Source of the DNA: Desulfurobacterium sp.
Lineage (GTDB): Bacteria > Aquificota > Aquificia > Desulfurobacteriales > Desulfurobacteriaceae
Assembly: GCA_003978805.1 (NCBI GenBank)
Contig: QNYI01000027.1
Coordinates: 1 to 6,000, forward strand
Length of the DNA: 6,000 nt
Direction: 5' to 3'
Shown here: positions 5,577 to 6,000 of the stretch, one piece after another
Numbering within the stretch: the first letter of the stretch is position 1
Layout of the letters: the number at the start of each line of letters is the position of its first letter
Position numbers and translations under genes: made by a program
The notes under the pieces: model-generated
Databases searched by the model: none
The model's input: only the letters and a program-made list of their open reading frames with translations
What the model was told of the DNA's origin: nothing

Positions 5577-6000
5577 ATGGTTGAATTTATAACTCCTGAG
5601 AAGTTTCTCTGGGAGGAACACACGGACACTTACGGAAGGTTCGTGGTTGAGCCTCTTGAAAAGGGCTACGGTGTTACCGTAGGTAACGCTCTCAGGAGGG
5701 TTCTCCTCTCTTCCATAGAAGGAGCGGCTCCGACAGCTGTAAAGTTTGAAGGCGTTTACCACGAGTTTTCTACGATCCCGGGAGTAGTTGAAGATGTAGT
5801 TGAGATTGTCCTTAACATAAAACAGCTCCGTTTTGTCCTTCACGGTGAAGGACCTGTGTTTATAGAGTTAAGGAAGAAGGGTCCCGGTAAGGTTTATGCA
5901 AGGGACTTTAAGCTTCCGTCACAGGTGGAGCTCCTTACCCCCGACCAAGAGATTGCAACCCTTGATAACGAGAATGCCGAGATTGAAATTCACCTGAGGA
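5577..6000 (+). CDS. rpoA: DNA-directed RNA polymerase alpha subunit, N-terminal part (3' end outside window)
   Basis: The alpha dimer is the scaffold on which beta and beta' assemble. 141 residues are visible, all in the N-terminal domain. The dimerisation and assembly motif is GYGVTVGNALRRVLLSS (30-46), which matches the E. coli LGNALRRILLSS helix. It is followed by FEGVYHEFSTIPGVVEDVVEIVLNIK (57-82), which aligns with the EILLNLK segment that contacts beta. The frame reads on without a stop to the window edge in the LTPDQEIATLDNENAEIEIHLR stretch. The C-terminal DNA-binding domain lies beyond. Its place as the fourth gene of the alpha group is standard, and rplQ would be expected next (inference). 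Confidence 0.97.
   Translation, partial: MVEFITPEKFLWEEHTDTYGRFVVEPLEKGYGVTVGNALRRVLLSSIEGAAPTAVKFEGVYHEFSTIPGVVEDVVEIVLNIKQLRFVLHGEGPVFIELRKKGPGKVYARDFKLPSQVELLTPDQEIATLDNENAEIEIHLR

Overview
The window is a stretch of the conserved bacterial spc–alpha ribosomal protein cluster, all on the + strand. In order it holds rpsE (3' part), rpmD, rplO, secY, adk, map, infA, rpmJ, rpsM, rpsK, rpsD and rpoA (5' part). Both end genes are cut by the window edges. I see no RNA gene, mobile element, CRISPR array or phage gene, and no stretch over 300 bases lacks a gene.

The organism is a bacterium, probably thermophilic and plausibly of the Aquificota (a Desulfurobacterium/Thermovibrio-like lineage). This is an impression from moderate GC, arginine codons dominated by AGG/AGA, Lys/Glu/Ile/Val-rich proteins, very strong Shine-Dalgarno sites, and an uninterrupted secY-adk-map-infA-rpmJ-rpsM-rpsK-rpsD-rpoA order. 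No marker here fixes the taxon.

Layout. Bases 1-1015 encode S5, L30 and L15. Bases 1012-3681 encode the preprotein channel SecY, adenylate kinase and methionine aminopeptidase, chained by overlapping stop and start codons (ATGA, GTGA, then an 8-base overlap). Bases 3713-4111 encode IF1 and L36. Bases 4123-6000 encode S13, S11, S4 and the RNA polymerase alpha subunit. The gene spacers run from 1 to 31 bases except infA-rpmJ, which has 63. The spc and alpha parts are joined, with only 11 bases between rpmJ and rpsM, so there is no room for an E. coli-style alpha leader there.

Together the genes build both ribosomal subunits, start translation (IF1), remove the initiator methionine (Map), move nascent proteins through the membrane (SecY), balance adenine nucleotides (Adk) and nucleate RNA polymerase (RpoA). 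Everything is core housekeeping and I find no undescribed system. Points worth a second look are modest: an Asp encoded at the S11 position that E. coli converts from Asn to isoaspartate; a short-LID adenylate kinase; a foldable infA-rpmJ spacer; a possible promoter inside the end of map; a C-terminal tail on S5; and a zinc-type L36 alongside a cysteine-free S4.
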